Positions 34,587 to 43,517 of a DNA stretch of 64,000 bases are shown one piece after another; the first letter of the stretch is position 1; each line of letters opens with the position of its first letter. The position numbers and the translations under genes are program-made. Where the stretch lies: assembly GCA_023425645.1 (NCBI GenBank), contig JAFACG010000042.1, positions 72,016-136,015 of the forward strand. Direction: 5' to 3'. The notes below the pieces were generated by a model. The model did not search any database and was not told the origin of the DNA. It saw only the letters and a program-made list of their open reading frames with translations. Source of the stretch: Pseudomonadota bacterium (GTDB taxonomy: Bacteria; Pseudomonadota; Gammaproteobacteria; Burkholderiales; Burkholderiaceae_B).

Positions 34587-35966
34587 TCAGTTGAGCCGGT
34601 CGCCGCGCTCCTGTCCCGACAGGGCTCGCAGGCGTGCGCGCTGCAGGCGTTCGCGCGCATTGGGAATGCCTAGCTGCAGGCGGTATTTGGTGACGGTGCG
34701 CTTGGACAGTTCCACACTCTCATCGCGCAGCGCCTGGTGCAGCTCCACGTCCGACAGCGGCTTGTGCCGGCATTCCTGGGCCACCAGCCGGCGTATCTGC
34801 TCCTTGACCAGCGCCGTCGAGCAACTGCCGCCAAAGCCGGTTTCCAGTTCGCCTGAAAAGAAGTGACGGAAGCTCAACGTGCCGAAGGGCGTGCTCATGT
34901 ATTTGTTCATGGTGGCCCGCGAGATGGTGGACTCGTGCAGTTCCAGCTCCTTGGCCAGGTCGCAGATGCGCAGCGGCTGCAGGGCTTGCTGGCCCAGCTC
35001 GAAGAAAAGGGCCTGCCGCTGGACGATGAGCCGGGCGACGCGGCACACGGTGGCCCGGCGCATGGACAGGCTGTCGGACAGCCAGCGCGCCTGCGTCAGC
35101 GTATCGTGCAGCGCGCGGTCTTTTGCGCTGCGGGCCTGGGCTTCCAGCAGTTCGGCGTATTCATGGTGGATGCGCACGCGCGGCAGGCTGCGCGGGTCCG
35201 GGGCCACTTTCCATTGGCTGCCGTCGCGGTAGACGTAAACGTCGGGCACGATGGCCTGGCGTGCCGGCTGGAGGTAAGCCAGGCCGGGGTTGGGGTCCAG
35301 CTGCTGCAGTTCGCGCAGGGCTTGCGCGAACAGGGGGGAGGGCAGGGACAGGCGCGTCTGCACGCCCGTCCAGTCGCCCTGGGCCAGGGCCGGCAGCTCG
35401 GTGGCGATCAGGTTCAGCAAGGCCTGGCGCACGGGTCCCGACAGGCGGCTGCGCGCCTGCACCTGCAGGCGCAGCGCTTCCTGCAGATTGCGCGCTCCGG
35501 TGCCCGGTATGGACAGGGACTGGACCAGCGCCAGCGCGGATTCCCATTCGGCCAGCGGCACTTTTTCGTAGTCGGGCGGCAGCAGGTCGGCAAAGTCCTC
35601 GCGCAGGTAGCCATTGTCGTCCAGCGCATTGACGATCAGTGCGCACAGGGCCCGGCAGCGTTCGTCCGCGCGGCTCAGGCGCACATTTTCCAGTATTAGT
35701 TCGTCCCGGCTGCGCGGCGCGCTGCCCAGATAATCCTGCGAGGGCAGCCCGCCGTCGTCATGGCGGGTCGAGCGCGTGAGGCCTTCGCGCACGGGCGGCG
35801 CAGGGTCGGGCTCGGGTTCAGGCTCCAGCAGAGGGTTGTTCTGCAGGCTGTCCTGCAGCAGGGTCTGCAGCTCCTGGACGGACAACTGCAGAATGTGCGC
35901 GGATTGCTGCAGGCGCAAGGAAAGATTCTGTTGAATCTGCAACTGTGGAACCAGCTCAAGCTTCAT
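34587..35966 (-). CDS. rpoN: RNA polymerase sigma-54 factor, probable extra copy
   Basis: 459 residues with all three regions: region I (L-Q-Q-S-A-H-I-L-Q-L-S... N-N-P-L-L-E), core-binding region, a helix-turn-helix (L-E-L-H-E-S-T-I-S-R-A) followed by F-R-H-F-F-S-G, and the RpoN box S-K-R-T-V-T-K-Y-R in place of the consensus A-R-R-T-V-A-K-Y-R. The housekeeping rpoN normally sits beside lptB and a ribosome-hibernation gene; here it is flanked by otsA and DUF4142, so I infer a paralogue dedicated to this island. A near-perfect -24/-12 site upstream suggests that it drives its own expression. Confidence 0.9.
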   Translation of the reverse strand: MKLELVPQLQIQQNLSLRLQQSAHILQLSVQELQTLLQDSLQNNPLLEPEPEPDPAPPVREGLTRSTRHDDGGLPSQDYLGSAPRSRDELILENVRLSRADERCRALCALIVNALDDNGYLREDFADLLPPDYEKVPLAEWESALALVQSLSIPGTGARNLQEALRLQVQARSRLSGPVRQALLNLIATELPALAQGDWTGVQTRLSLPSPLFAQALRELQQLDPNPGLAYLQPARQAIVPDVYVYRDGSQWKVAPDPRSLPRVRIHHEYAELLEAQARSAKDRALHDTLTQARWLSDSLSMRRATVCRVARLIVQRQALFFELGQQALQPLRICDLAKELELHESTISRATMNKYMSTPFGTLSFRHFFSGELETGFGGSCSTALVKEQIRRLVAQECRHKPLSDVELHQALRDESVELSKRTVTKYRLQLGIPNARERLQRARLRALSGQERGDRLN

Positions 35967-36072
35967 GTTCTAGTCTCCTCTTTCAAAGGGCGGCATGCTG
36001 ACTTCCTGTCCGGGCGGCGCGACGTGAAAATGGGCCCGTCCGCCTCCGGCGCTGCTGTACCGGCAATTAAGT

Positions 36073-36087
36073 AGCAAATTCCGTGCC
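36073..36087 (-). promoter_or_regulatory. Sigma-54 promoter of the sigma-54 gene
   Basis: Minus-strand GGCACGGAATTTGCT matches the -24/-12 consensus GGCACGN4TTGCW in every fixed position. About 110 bases upstream of the start codon, back-to-back with the DUF4142 promoter. Confidence 0.75.
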
Positions 36088-36108
36088 TGGGCGCGATGTG
36101 TCGCTGCG

Positions 36109-36123
36109 GGAACGGTGTTTGCT
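36109..36123 (+). promoter_or_regulatory. Sigma-54 promoter of DUF4142 gene
   Basis: GGAACGGTGTTTGCT with GG-N10-GC spacing, 94 bases before the DUF4142 start codon. Confidence 0.7.
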
Positions 36124-36216
36124 AACGAGGGCTCAAGGTTTCCGCCGGATCGGCCGGCGGGCCCCAGTCCCTGTCGGGACGCCAATCATGGGTATTTCTA
36201 ACCAAGGAGGCGATTC

Positions 36217-36756
36217 ATGCGTTTACGACATATGTTGTGTTTGGCGGCGGCCGCCGCGGCAGTGGTGGGCTTCGGGCTGCGCAGCAGCCATGCGGCCGAA
36301 CTGTTCTCTCCTGACGTAAGTTTCATGAAAGATGCCGCGCAAGCGGGGCATTACGAGGTCCAGGCCGCAAAGATCGCACTGGCGCGCAGCTCCAATCCCC
36401 GCATCGCCGACTTTGCGCGCATGATGATCACCGACCACGAGCAACTGTCCCAGGAACTGAGCGCGCTGGCTCGCGCCCGTGACGTGGAACTGCCTGCCGA
36501 CCCCAGCCTGATGCAGCGCGGCAAGCTGACCTTGCTCAAGGCCAAGGAAGGCGAGGCCTTCGACGCGGACTATGCCGAGCAGGCGGCGGTGAAAGCCCAC
36601 GAAGACACCATCAAGCTGTTCGAGGACTACCTGAAGAAGGGCAAGGACAAGGAAGTGATGGGTTTCGCCCAGGACGCCTTGCCCCTGCTGCGCAAGCACC
36701 TGCAGCACGCCCACACCCTGGCTGATTCGATGAAGACCGCCATGGCGGCGGCGTAG
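36217..36756 (+). CDS. DUF4142 exported protein
   Basis: 179 residues: signal peptide of about 26 residues (L-C-L-A-A-A-A-A-A ending S-S-H-A-A-E), then a ferritin-like four-helix domain typical of DUF4142 (F-M-K-D-A-A-Q-A-G-H-Y-E and F-A-R-M-M-I-T-D-H-E-Q-L). Periplasmic; role unknown, but the family is often stress-induced. AAGGAGG ribosome site. Divergent from the sigma-54 gene with its own sigma-54-type promoter. Confidence 0.88.
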   Translation: MRLRHMLCLAAAAAAVVGFGLRSSHAAELFSPDVSFMKDAAQAGHYEVQAAKIALARSSNPRIADFARMMITDHEQLSQELSALARARDVELPADPSLMQRGKLTLLKAKEGEAFDADYAEQAAVKAHEDTIKLFEDYLKKGKDKEVMGFAQDALPLLRKHLQHAHTLADSMKTAMAAA

Positions 36757-36783
36757 CCGGGTCCGGCGAGCGTCGGGCTTTCG

Positions 36784-37890
36784 TCAATCGATGCGCCCGG
36801 GTTCCAGGTTGATGTCGATCTGGTCCGTATTGCTCATGATGTAGCTGCGCAGCACCGCGTTGCGCAGCTCGCGGATGTTGCCCGGCCAGCGGTACTGGGC
36901 GATTTTCTCCAGGCTGGCTGCGCTCAGTTCCCGGTGGTGCTCGTGCTCCTTGTTCAGCTCGTCCACTAGGTGGCGGGCGATGAGGATGGCGTCCTCGCCC
37001 CGATCGCGCAGCGGCGGGATCTTGATGGGGAATACGCCCAGGCGGTAATAGAGGTCTTCACGCAGCTTGTTGTCCTTGATGGCGCGCGACGGCGAGCGGT
37101 TGGTGGCGGCGATGATGCGCGTGTTGCATTTGTGCAGTTCGCTGCCGCCCACCTTCATGTATTCGCCGTTCTCCAGCGCGCGCAGCAGCTTGGTCTGCGC
37201 TTCCACGGGCATTTCGGTGACCTCGTCCAGAAAGAGCGTGCCATTGTTGGCCTGTTCGAAGTAGCCCTGGCGCTGGCGGTCCGCTCCGGTGAAACTGCCC
37301 TTTTCGTGGCCGAACAGCTCGCTTTCGATCAGCTGGCCCGAAATGGCCGAGCAGTTGATGGGCACATAGGCGTGTTCGCTGCGCGTGCTGCAGCGGTGGA
37401 TGGCGCGGGCGGCCAGCTCCTTGCCGGTGCCGCTCTCGCCGATGAGCAGCACGGGCAGATCGGTGCGAGCCACTTTGCGGATTTCGTTGTAGAGCTTCTG
37501 CATGGCAGGCGAGCGACCAATGAACTCGGCAAAATCGCACGCCGCGTTGGGCGAGCAGTCGGAAGAGCAGGGGTGGCCGACGCGATGCTGGGCGCGCAGC
37601 CGCTCGAGCAGTTCGCGCAGTTGCGTCTGTGCCTGTGCGGCCGACTCGCCGGGAGGGGCCACGGTGTAGATGGCCGGCGCCGCATCGCCTATCTTTTCCT
37701 TCAGTTCACGTTCTTTCAGCGGACCCGCGCCCGGGCCCAGCACAATGGCATCGGGCACCTTCTGGTGGTAGCGGATCAGGGTGTCCTGCATGCTTTTGGC
37801 TGTAATGGCGGAGAAGCCCAGTTGCCGCGCCAGAGCAAGAAATGCAGTGATGAACTCCAGGTCCGTCTCCAGCAATAATAGATGGGGCAT
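36784..37890 (-). CDS. Sigma-54 activator with degenerate receiver and no DNA-binding domain
   Basis: 368 residues. Residues 1-110 resemble a response-regulator receiver, but the phosphoacceptor Asp is replaced (A-I-V-L-G-P-G where L-L-D is expected). Residues 125-350 are the AAA+ domain with Walker A G-E-S-G-T-G-K-E, the sigma-54 contact loop as G-S-F-T-G-A (usual GAFTGA), Walker B L-F-L-D-E-V, and R-W-P-G-N-I-R-E-L. The protein ends about 20 residues later without the Fis-type helix-turn-helix found in most activators. It may act from solution and without phosphorylation. Its place beside the sigma-54 gene makes it the likely partner. No sigma-54 site was seen upstream of it. Confidence 0.9.
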   Translation of the reverse strand: MPHLLLLETDLEFITAFLALARQLGFSAITAKSMQDTLIRYHQKVPDAIVLGPGAGPLKERELKEKIGDAAPAIYTVAPPGESAAQAQTQLRELLERLRAQHRVGHPCSSDCSPNAACDFAEFIGRSPAMQKLYNEIRKVARTDLPVLLIGESGTGKELAARAIHRCSTRSEHAYVPINCSAISGQLIESELFGHEKGSFTGADRQRQGYFEQANNGTLFLDEVTEMPVEAQTKLLRALENGEYMKVGGSELHKCNTRIIAATNRSPSRAIKDNKLREDLYYRLGVFPIKIPPLRDRGEDAILIARHLVDELNKEHEHHRELSAASLEKIAQYRWPGNIRELRNAVLRSYIMSNTDQIDINLEPGRID

Positions 37891-38174
37891 TCTATTTCCT
37901 CTGTTTATGGGTGGATGGGGATTCGAGCTCTATGTCTTATCCTAGCCACGAACGAACAGAGACTTGTTACCAGATATGGCAACAATGAGTTGGTGTTATT
38001 CCCCTGGAGAGCCTGCTGGGCGAAAGCCTTGCTTCGCACTCCTATGGCAGCTTTTGTCGAGCTGTAAAGTTCGCATTCAAACTACACGTTTGCTTACTTA
38101 GCAAGCGGCGCCCGCCATGAGACAACGCCTGCGGCACGCCTGGCATGACCGGGCGGTGCCGCCGGCGGCCCGGT

Positions 38175-38582
38175 TCAGGACGCGTCCCAGTTCTTGAACA
38201 TCTCCATGACCTGGGCTTCGGTCATGGTGGGGGTTTTGTTGGCCAGGGCGTAATAGTCGGGCTTCTTGTCGATGAAGATCTGGTTGTGCAGGCGCAGGTT
38301 CGCGGCATCCTGGAACAGTCCGGCGGTTACAGAGTAGAAGCCGCCGGTCTGCAGGCGGTAATACAGATGGGTGCCGCAATGCGTGCAGAAGCCGCGTTCG
38401 GCCCATTCCGAAGAGCGATAATGGGCGATGTCTTTTTCGCCCTCGACTTCGATGGCCTTGGTTTCAATGGAAAAAAACGGCCCTCCGCCCCAGCGCCGGC
38501 ACATGCTGCAATGGCAGACGCTCACATCGATGTGATCAATGCAGCTGATGGCAATGCGGCCGCACAGACAGTGTCCTTTCAT
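38175..38582 (-). CDS. GFA-family zinc protein
   Basis: 135 residues with the Cys pattern of glutathione-dependent formaldehyde-activating enzymes (C-L-C-G, C-H-C-S-M-C, C-T-H-C-G), which binds two zinc ions. Most family members do not act on formaldehyde and their role is open. Stands alone; a 280-base gap separates it from the activator gene. Confidence 0.88.
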   Translation of the reverse strand: MKGHCLCGRIAISCIDHIDVSVCHCSMCRRWGGGPFFSIETKAIEVEGEKDIAHYRSSEWAERGFCTHCGTHLYYRLQTGGFYSVTAGLFQDAANLRLHNQIFIDKKPDYYALANKTPTMTEAQVMEMFKNWDAS

Positions 38583-38657
38583 GGCTGTTCTCCGAAATGG
38601 TTTCCAGCCTTATGGTACACCGGCCTCAGACGCCGTCGCCTGCCTTCGCTGCAGGCG

Positions 38658-39140
38658 TCAGGCCTGGGCGGCGGGCTGGGGAACCTGGGTGACGTCGATC
38701 CACTGCGCGCCGGTCAATTGCGCCAGGCGCTCGGGCGTGATGCGCACGGCCGAATTGATGGAGCCGGCCGCGGGCATCACGATGTCGTAATCCCGCAAGG
38801 AGACGTCGCAGTAGACCTGCAGCGGGGTGCTCAGACCGAAGGGGCAGACCCCGCCCACCGGATGTCCGGTCACGGCCTGGGTGCTTTCCAGGTCCATCAT
38901 CTTGACCTTGACGCCAAAGGCGGCGCGCAGCTTCTTGTTGTCCAGGCGGGCATCGCCGCGCGCCACCACCAGCACGGCGCGCTCGCCGACCTGCAGGCTG
39001 AGCGTCTTGGCTATCTGCCCGGGTTCGACCTGATGCACCTGCGCGGCCAGGGCGACGGTGGCGGTGCTTTCGGCGGTCTCGATGACGGTGATGTCGGGTG
39101 CGTGCTGAATGAAGAATTGTTTGACGGAATCGAGGCTCAT
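38658..39140 (-). CDS. YbaK/EbsC-family aminoacyl-tRNA deacylase
   Basis: 160 residues; the family removes mischarged amino acids from tRNA (Cys-tRNA-Pro, Ala-tRNA-Pro). D-N-K-K-L-R-A-A-F-G and H-P-V-G-G-V-C-P-F-G-L are conserved YbaK motifs, the Lys being catalytic. ATG 39140 is preferred over the longer frame because it matches the family start. Divergent from the DUF411 gene. Confidence 0.85.
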   Translation of the reverse strand: MSLDSVKQFFIQHAPDITVIETAESTATVALAAQVHQVEPGQIAKTLSLQVGERAVLVVARGDARLDNKKLRAAFGVKVKMMDLESTQAVTGHPVGGVCPFGLSTPLQVYCDVSLRDYDIVMPAAGSINSAVRITPERLAQLTGAQWIDVTQVPQPAAQA

Positions 39141-39256
39141 GGGGGCGGGACCGGGACTAGAATGACCCGGTAAACTTTTTGTCCAAAGACAAGTCTCAAA
39201 CACTTGGACTTGTGTGTCAATCAAGGCGCCGCGGCGCCGTTCACTGGAATTCGATT

Positions 39257-39676
39257 GTGTTCAAACCTTTGTTGCTGACGGCCAGCCTGCTGGCGTTCAG
39301 TTCGCTGGCCCAGGCCGGCGACCATGCCCTGACGGTCTATCAGGATCCCAATTGCGGCTGTTGCGACGGCTGGGCGCAGCACATGCGCGACTCGGGCTTC
39401 GAAGTCACGGCCATCAAGACCCGCGACATGGCCCAGGTCAAGCAGCGCCTGGGCGTGCCGGCCGAACTGGCTTCCTGCCACACCGCCGTCCTCGAGAAGA
39501 CCGGCCAGCGCGTGGAAGGCCACGTGCCCGCCAAGGTCGTGCGGCGCATGATGACCGACATGCGGGTACAGGGCGTGGCCGCGCCCGGCATGCCTCAGAA
39601 CGCGCCCGGCATGGGCGAGCTGGACGGCAATCTGGTCACCGTGGATTTCAACGGCCGCCCTTACTCGCGGGACTGA
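39257..39676 (+). CDS. DUF411 exported metal-binding protein
   Basis: 139 residues from GTG 39257: signal peptide (L-L-L-T-A-S-L-L-A-F-S ending A-Q-A), then D-P-N-C-G-C-C-D-G-W, a cysteine cluster typical of DUF411 proteins linked to copper or other metal handling. Two further regions, G-H-V-P and A-P-G-M-P, are usual in the family. Monocistronic. Confidence 0.85.
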   Translation: MFKPLLLTASLLAFSSLAQAGDHALTVYQDPNCGCCDGWAQHMRDSGFEVTAIKTRDMAQVKQRLGVPAELASCHTAVLEKTGQRVEGHVPAKVVRRMMTDMRVQGVAAPGMPQNAPGMGELDGNLVTVDFNGRPYSRD

Positions 39677-39792
39677 TCGCCTCCCGGGCAGGGGTGGCAT
39701 GCTGATACATGAAACTACATAGCGAAACTTGTAAGGCATGCATGCCCTTGTCATCATGGGCATTCACTGATTCTGATTAGGAGGTTCCATCC

Positions 39793-40176
39793 ATGCAGCA
39801 ATCTGTCAAAGCTTTTCTGGCTGCTGCCGCGGTCGCGTTTGGCCTCTCCAGTCCCCTGGCCATGGCTCAGGGCAGTGCGGCAACGTCAGGCGCTGCCGCT
39901 CCGGCTGCCAACCAGGTCATTCATCCCACGGACTCCCAATTGCAACAGTACGTCAGCACCTACAAGAAGGTGGCTCAGACGGCTTCCGAATATCAGCCCC
40001 GCCTAAATGCGGCCAAGAGCGACGCCGAACGTCAGTCCATCGTCCAGGAAGCCGACCAGCGGCTGGTGGGCGTGGTGAAGGCCAATGGCATGGATCTGGC
40101 CGAATACAACGGCATCAGCCTGGCCATTCAACAGGACCCGGCGCTGCGTCAGCGCGTGGAAGGCATGTTGAAGTAA
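39793..40176 (+). CDS. DUF4168 exported protein
   Basis: 127 residues with a signal peptide ending about A-M-A-Q, then a short helical domain (Q-Y-V-S-T-Y-K-K-V-A, D-Q-R-L-V-G-V-V, L-R-Q-R-V) of DUF4168, function unknown. GGAGG lies 11 bases before the start. A strong terminator follows at 40237. Confidence 0.82.
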   Translation: MQQSVKAFLAAAAVAFGLSSPLAMAQGSAATSGAAAPAANQVIHPTDSQLQQYVSTYKKVAQTASEYQPRLNAAKSDAERQSIVQEADQRLVGVVKANGMDLAEYNGISLAIQQDPALRQRVEGMLK

Positions 40177-40236
40177 CTCCGGCGGCGCGAGCGCCGCAGG
40201 GCATCGACTGCGTAGTGGCCGGTCTGCCGGTCAATT

Positions 40237-40270
40237 CCCCTGGATCGGTTTGCTGATCCAGGGGTTTTTT
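40237..40270 (+). terminator. Intrinsic terminator after DUF4168
   Basis: CCCCTGGATC (40237-40246) pairs fully with GATCCAGGGG (40255-40264), then TTTTTT. Confidence 0.9.
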
Positions 40271-40319
40271 GTGCCTGCGCAATCTTCGAAAAAGCGCCCC
40301 CTCCGGAAGCAAGAAAGCC

Positions 40320-41120
40320 TTAGTCCTTGCGGCCGAACAGCCGTCCCACGGAGTAGCGGATCTGCGACCAGACGGCCTTCAGGCCGATGGAGAGCATGTT
40401 CAGTTCGCCGGCCCCGTCCTCGTTGCGGCGCGCCTGCAGGCGCAACAGGGTCTGCTGCATCTGCGCCTGCAGTTGCTGGGTCTGGGCCAGGACGGCCTGG
40501 GCCTGGTAGAGGATGGCCTGCGCCTCGGCAGACGAGACCGGCGCGCCGGCGGCGGACATGCCGGTAGCGGACATGCCGGTGGCGGACGTGCCGCCTGCCG
40601 GGCCTGGGGCAGCCGGAACGCTGCCCAGGGGCGCCGGCGTTTCAGGCAGCCCGGCGGGATCGGACCCGCCCTGGACCAGCCGGGCCAGATTGCGTTCGAA
40701 CTGGCCCAGGATCTGCGCGGCGACTTCCGCGATCATGCCGCTGCCCCGGCCGTATTGGGCCACGGCGCCGGACAGGGTCAGTTCGGTGCTGACTTCCACA
40801 TCGGTGCCGCCCTCCGGCGCGGGCGTCAGCGCGAAGCTGAAATCCGAGCTGGCCGATCCCCGCCCTTTGGGGTCCAGGCCGGCGCCGCGCAGGTAGGCGA
40901 TGTGGTTTTCCTCGTCGGTGCGCAGCAGTTCGGCGGTTCCGTCGAAGGAGAGCTTGATGGGGCCGAGCTTGACCGATACCGAACCCTGGTACTTGTTGCC
41001 GTCCAGCACGTCGGTCAGTTTCGCGCCGGGCAGGCAGGGCATGATGCGCGGCACGTCCAGCATCAGCGTCCAGGCCTGCTCCAGCGGCAGGGGAATGTGA
41101 AACCTGTTCTTGAAATTCAT
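40320..41120 (-). CDS. coxG: CoxG-like SRPBCC protein of a molybdenum hydroxylase operon
   Basis: 266 residues. Residues 1-145 are the CoxG/SRPBCC domain (P-L-P-L-E-Q-A-W, P-C-L-P-G-A, F-D-G-T-A); a low-complexity linker with repeated A-T-G-M-S and a basic amphipathic tail (S-I-G-L-K-A-V-W) follow, which could anchor it to the membrane as reported for CoxG of CO dehydrogenase. Last gene of the leftward operon. Confidence 0.85.
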   Translation of the reverse strand: MNFKNRFHIPLPLEQAWTLMLDVPRIMPCLPGAKLTDVLDGNKYQGSVSVKLGPIKLSFDGTAELLRTDEENHIAYLRGAGLDPKGRGSASSDFSFALTPAPEGGTDVEVSTELTLSGAVAQYGRGSGMIAEVAAQILGQFERNLARLVQGGSDPAGLPETPAPLGSVPAAPGPAGGTSATGMSATGMSAAGAPVSSAEAQAILYQAQAVLAQTQQLQAQMQQTLLRLQARRNEDGAGELNMLSIGLKAVWSQIRYSVGRLFGRKD

Positions 41121-41135
41121 GGCAGCGTTCCTGTT

Positions 41136-43517
41136 TTATTGTGTCTTTTGCGTGTCCTGATCGATCAGTTCCAGCAGCCGCATGGGGCTGAGCGGGAACT
41201 CGTTGATGCGCACCTGCAGCGGCGCCAGGGCGTGCTCCACGGCCGAGATCACGGCTGCCGCGACGGCGATGGTGGAACATTCGCCCACGCCCTTGACGCC
41301 CAGCGGATTCAGGCGCGTGGGCGACGGACAGAACAGCACCTCGATGTCGGGCACCTCGGGAGCGGTGGGCAGCAGATATTCGGCGCAGGTCGTGGACAGC
41401 GGCTGCCCTTCGGCGTCGTAGGCCATGTGCTCGAACAGGGCGTTGCCCAGGCCGTGCACCACGCCGCCCACGACCTGGCCTTCCACGATCATGGGATTGA
41501 TCAGGTTGCCGCAGTCCTGCACGGCCAGGTAGCGCTTGATCTCGATGGCGCCCGTGGCCGCATCCACCTCCACTTCGCAGGCATGGGTGGAGCCGGCGTA
41601 GGTCTGTTCGTCGCAGTGGAAATGAGCGGTGCACTCCAGGCCGGGATCGGTCTTGACCGGCAGGCTGTAGCCCGGCACGCCCTTGAGCACCATGGCCAGC
41701 CGCGCCAGGCTGACGGTCTCGTCCGTGGCGCTGCTGCTCACGATGCCGTAGGCGATGTCCAGGGACTCCTCGGGCGCCTTGAGCACGGCGGCCGCCGCCT
41801 GCAGCACTTTGCGGCGCAGCTGGGCGGAGGCCTGTTCCACCGCCGTGCCGGCCATCAGGGCTTGCCGGCTGGCGAAACCGCCCATGCCGAAGCCGATGTG
41901 GCGCGTGTCCCCGGCATGGATATCCACGCCGCCCGGATCCACGCCGAAGTGCGCGGCGCAGATCTGCGCCAGCGAGGTCTTGATGCCCTGGCCCATGGCC
42001 AGGGCGCCCGTGAAGACGGCGATGCGTCCCGAAGGGAAGATCTTGACGGTGGCTGATTCATAAGGCCCGCGGCCGGTTGGCTTGACGGCGTTGGCCAGAC
42101 CCAGGCCCCGGTACCGGCCCCGCTCCAGGGCGTCCAGGCGACGCTGTTCGAAGCCGGCGCGATCCATCGCGTCCTCGGCCATGGCCTGCATGCGCGGAAA
42201 ATCCCCGCTGTCGATGACCAGCGGCACGCCGGCCCGCGACTTCAGGGGCTTGGTGTAGGGGATCTTGCCCGCGGGGATCAGGTTCAGTTCGCGGCAGCGG
42301 ATGGCGTCCATGCCGGTGCGCTGCGCCAGCCTGTCCATGAGCCTGTCCATGACGAAGGCGGCCTGCGGATAGCCCGCGCCTCGCACGGTGGCCACCGGCA
42401 CCTTGTTGGTGTAGACCACGTCGGCCGTCAGGCTGAAGGCGGGCACCACATAAGGCCCCGTCATGGACGAGGCGGCGTTGTAGGGTACGTTGGTGCCCTG
42501 CGGCGTGTAGGCGCCATGATCATGGATGAAGCGGCCGCGCAGGCCGCGGATGCGGCCGTCCTTGTCGGCTGCCAGTGACATGGTCCAGAACTGGTCGCGC
42601 TCCTGGATGGAGGTCAGGAAGTTCTCGCGCCTGTCCTCCACCCACTTGACGGGGCGGCGCAGCAGGCGGGCCACGGCCGGGATGACGATTTCCTCCGGAT
42701 AGATCATGAACTTGGCGCCGAAACCCCCGCCCACGTCGGGCGTGATCACCCGCAGCTGATCTTCGCGGTGACCCAGCATCAGGGCCAGGGTGTAGTGCAG
42801 TTCGTGCGCCATCTGGGTGGATGACCAGACGGTCAGCTCGTTGCCGGCGGCGTCCAGGCGGGCCAGCACGCCGCGCCCCTCGATGGGATGGGCGCAGCCT
42901 CGATGCGCTGAAAACGTTTCTTCGATGACGATGTCGGCGCCCTCGAAAGCCTGGTCCACGTCGCCATAGGCCAGCGTGTAGTGCTGCAGGCCGTTGCTCT
43001 CCAGTTCGGTGCGCACCAGCGGGGCGCCGGGCTCGAGCGCGCGGCGCGCATCGGCCACGGCGGGCAGGACCTCGAAATCGATATCGACCAGCGCGGCGGC
43101 GTCTTCGGCCAGATGGCGCGAGCGGGCCACGACCACGGCGATGGCCTCGCCCACGAAGGCCGTTTCGTCGCGCGCCAGCACGAAGGGAACGGTGTTCTCG
43201 GGCAGCACGGCGAAGGCGAAGCCCAGCGGCATGCGCCAGTGGGTCAGCTCGCCCATCAGGTCCTGCGCGGCGAACACGCCGTGCACGCCCGGCGCGGCGC
43301 GGGCGGCGGACAGGTCGATGGAGCGGATGCGCGCATGCGCATGCGGGCTGCGCACGAAGCAGGCGTGCAGCACGCCGTCCATGGGCACGTCATCCAGGAA
43401 CCGGGCCTGGCCGGTCAGCAGCGCCTCGTCCTCCAGTCGCGGGACGGAGCGGCCCATGCCGGGGGCGGCCTGGGCCAGAACGGATTGCTCCAGCTCGCGC
43501 GTGTCATTCATGTGCAT
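41136..43517 (-). CDS. Molybdenum hydroxylase large subunit (CoxL/xanthine dehydrogenase family)
   Basis: 793 residues binding the molybdopterin-cytosine cofactor. G-G-G-F-G-A-K near residue 265 and T-V-R-G-A-G-Y-P-Q near residue 385 mark the active-site region; this loop is unlike the A-Y-X-C-S-F-R of true aerobic CO dehydrogenase, so the substrate is more likely an aldehyde or N-heteroaromatic acid. G-V-G-E occurs near the C-terminus (catalytic Glu). Start overlaps the small-subunit gene by 14 bases. Confidence 0.9.
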   Translation of the reverse strand: MHMNDTRELEQSVLAQAAPGMGRSVPRLEDEALLTGQARFLDDVPMDGVLHACFVRSPHAHARIRSIDLSAARAAPGVHGVFAAQDLMGELTHWRMPLGFAFAVLPENTVPFVLARDETAFVGEAIAVVVARSRHLAEDAAALVDIDFEVLPAVADARRALEPGAPLVRTELESNGLQHYTLAYGDVDQAFEGADIVIEETFSAHRGCAHPIEGRGVLARLDAAGNELTVWSSTQMAHELHYTLALMLGHREDQLRVITPDVGGGFGAKFMIYPEEIVIPAVARLLRRPVKWVEDRRENFLTSIQERDQFWTMSLAADKDGRIRGLRGRFIHDHGAYTPQGTNVPYNAASSMTGPYVVPAFSLTADVVYTNKVPVATVRGAGYPQAAFVMDRLMDRLAQRTGMDAIRCRELNLIPAGKIPYTKPLKSRAGVPLVIDSGDFPRMQAMAEDAMDRAGFEQRRLDALERGRYRGLGLANAVKPTGRGPYESATVKIFPSGRIAVFTGALAMGQGIKTSLAQICAAHFGVDPGGVDIHAGDTRHIGFGMGGFASRQALMAGTAVEQASAQLRRKVLQAAAAVLKAPEESLDIAYGIVSSSATDETVSLARLAMVLKGVPGYSLPVKTDPGLECTAHFHCDEQTYAGSTHACEVEVDAATGAIEIKRYLAVQDCGNLINPMIVEGQVVGGVVHGLGNALFEHMAYDAEGQPLSTTCAEYLLPTAPEVPDIEVLFCPSPTRLNPLGVKGVGECSTIAVAAAVISAVEHALAPLQVRINEFPLSPMRLLELIDQDTQKTQ

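Noticed and set aside
36091..36108. TGGGCGCGATGTGTCGCT as the DUF4142 promoter
   Set aside because: GG and GC are 12-13 bases apart; the site at 36109 fits the rule exactly.
38080..38117. Possible sigma-54 site (TTGCT with upstream GG on the minus strand) before the activator gene
   Set aside because: GG-to-GC spacing is 9 or 12 instead of 10 and it lies 200 bases upstream; not counted.
39677..39792. TGGCATG upstream of DUF4168 as a sigma-54 -24 element
   Set aside because: No GC at the required distance, so DUF4168 is not assigned to the regulon.
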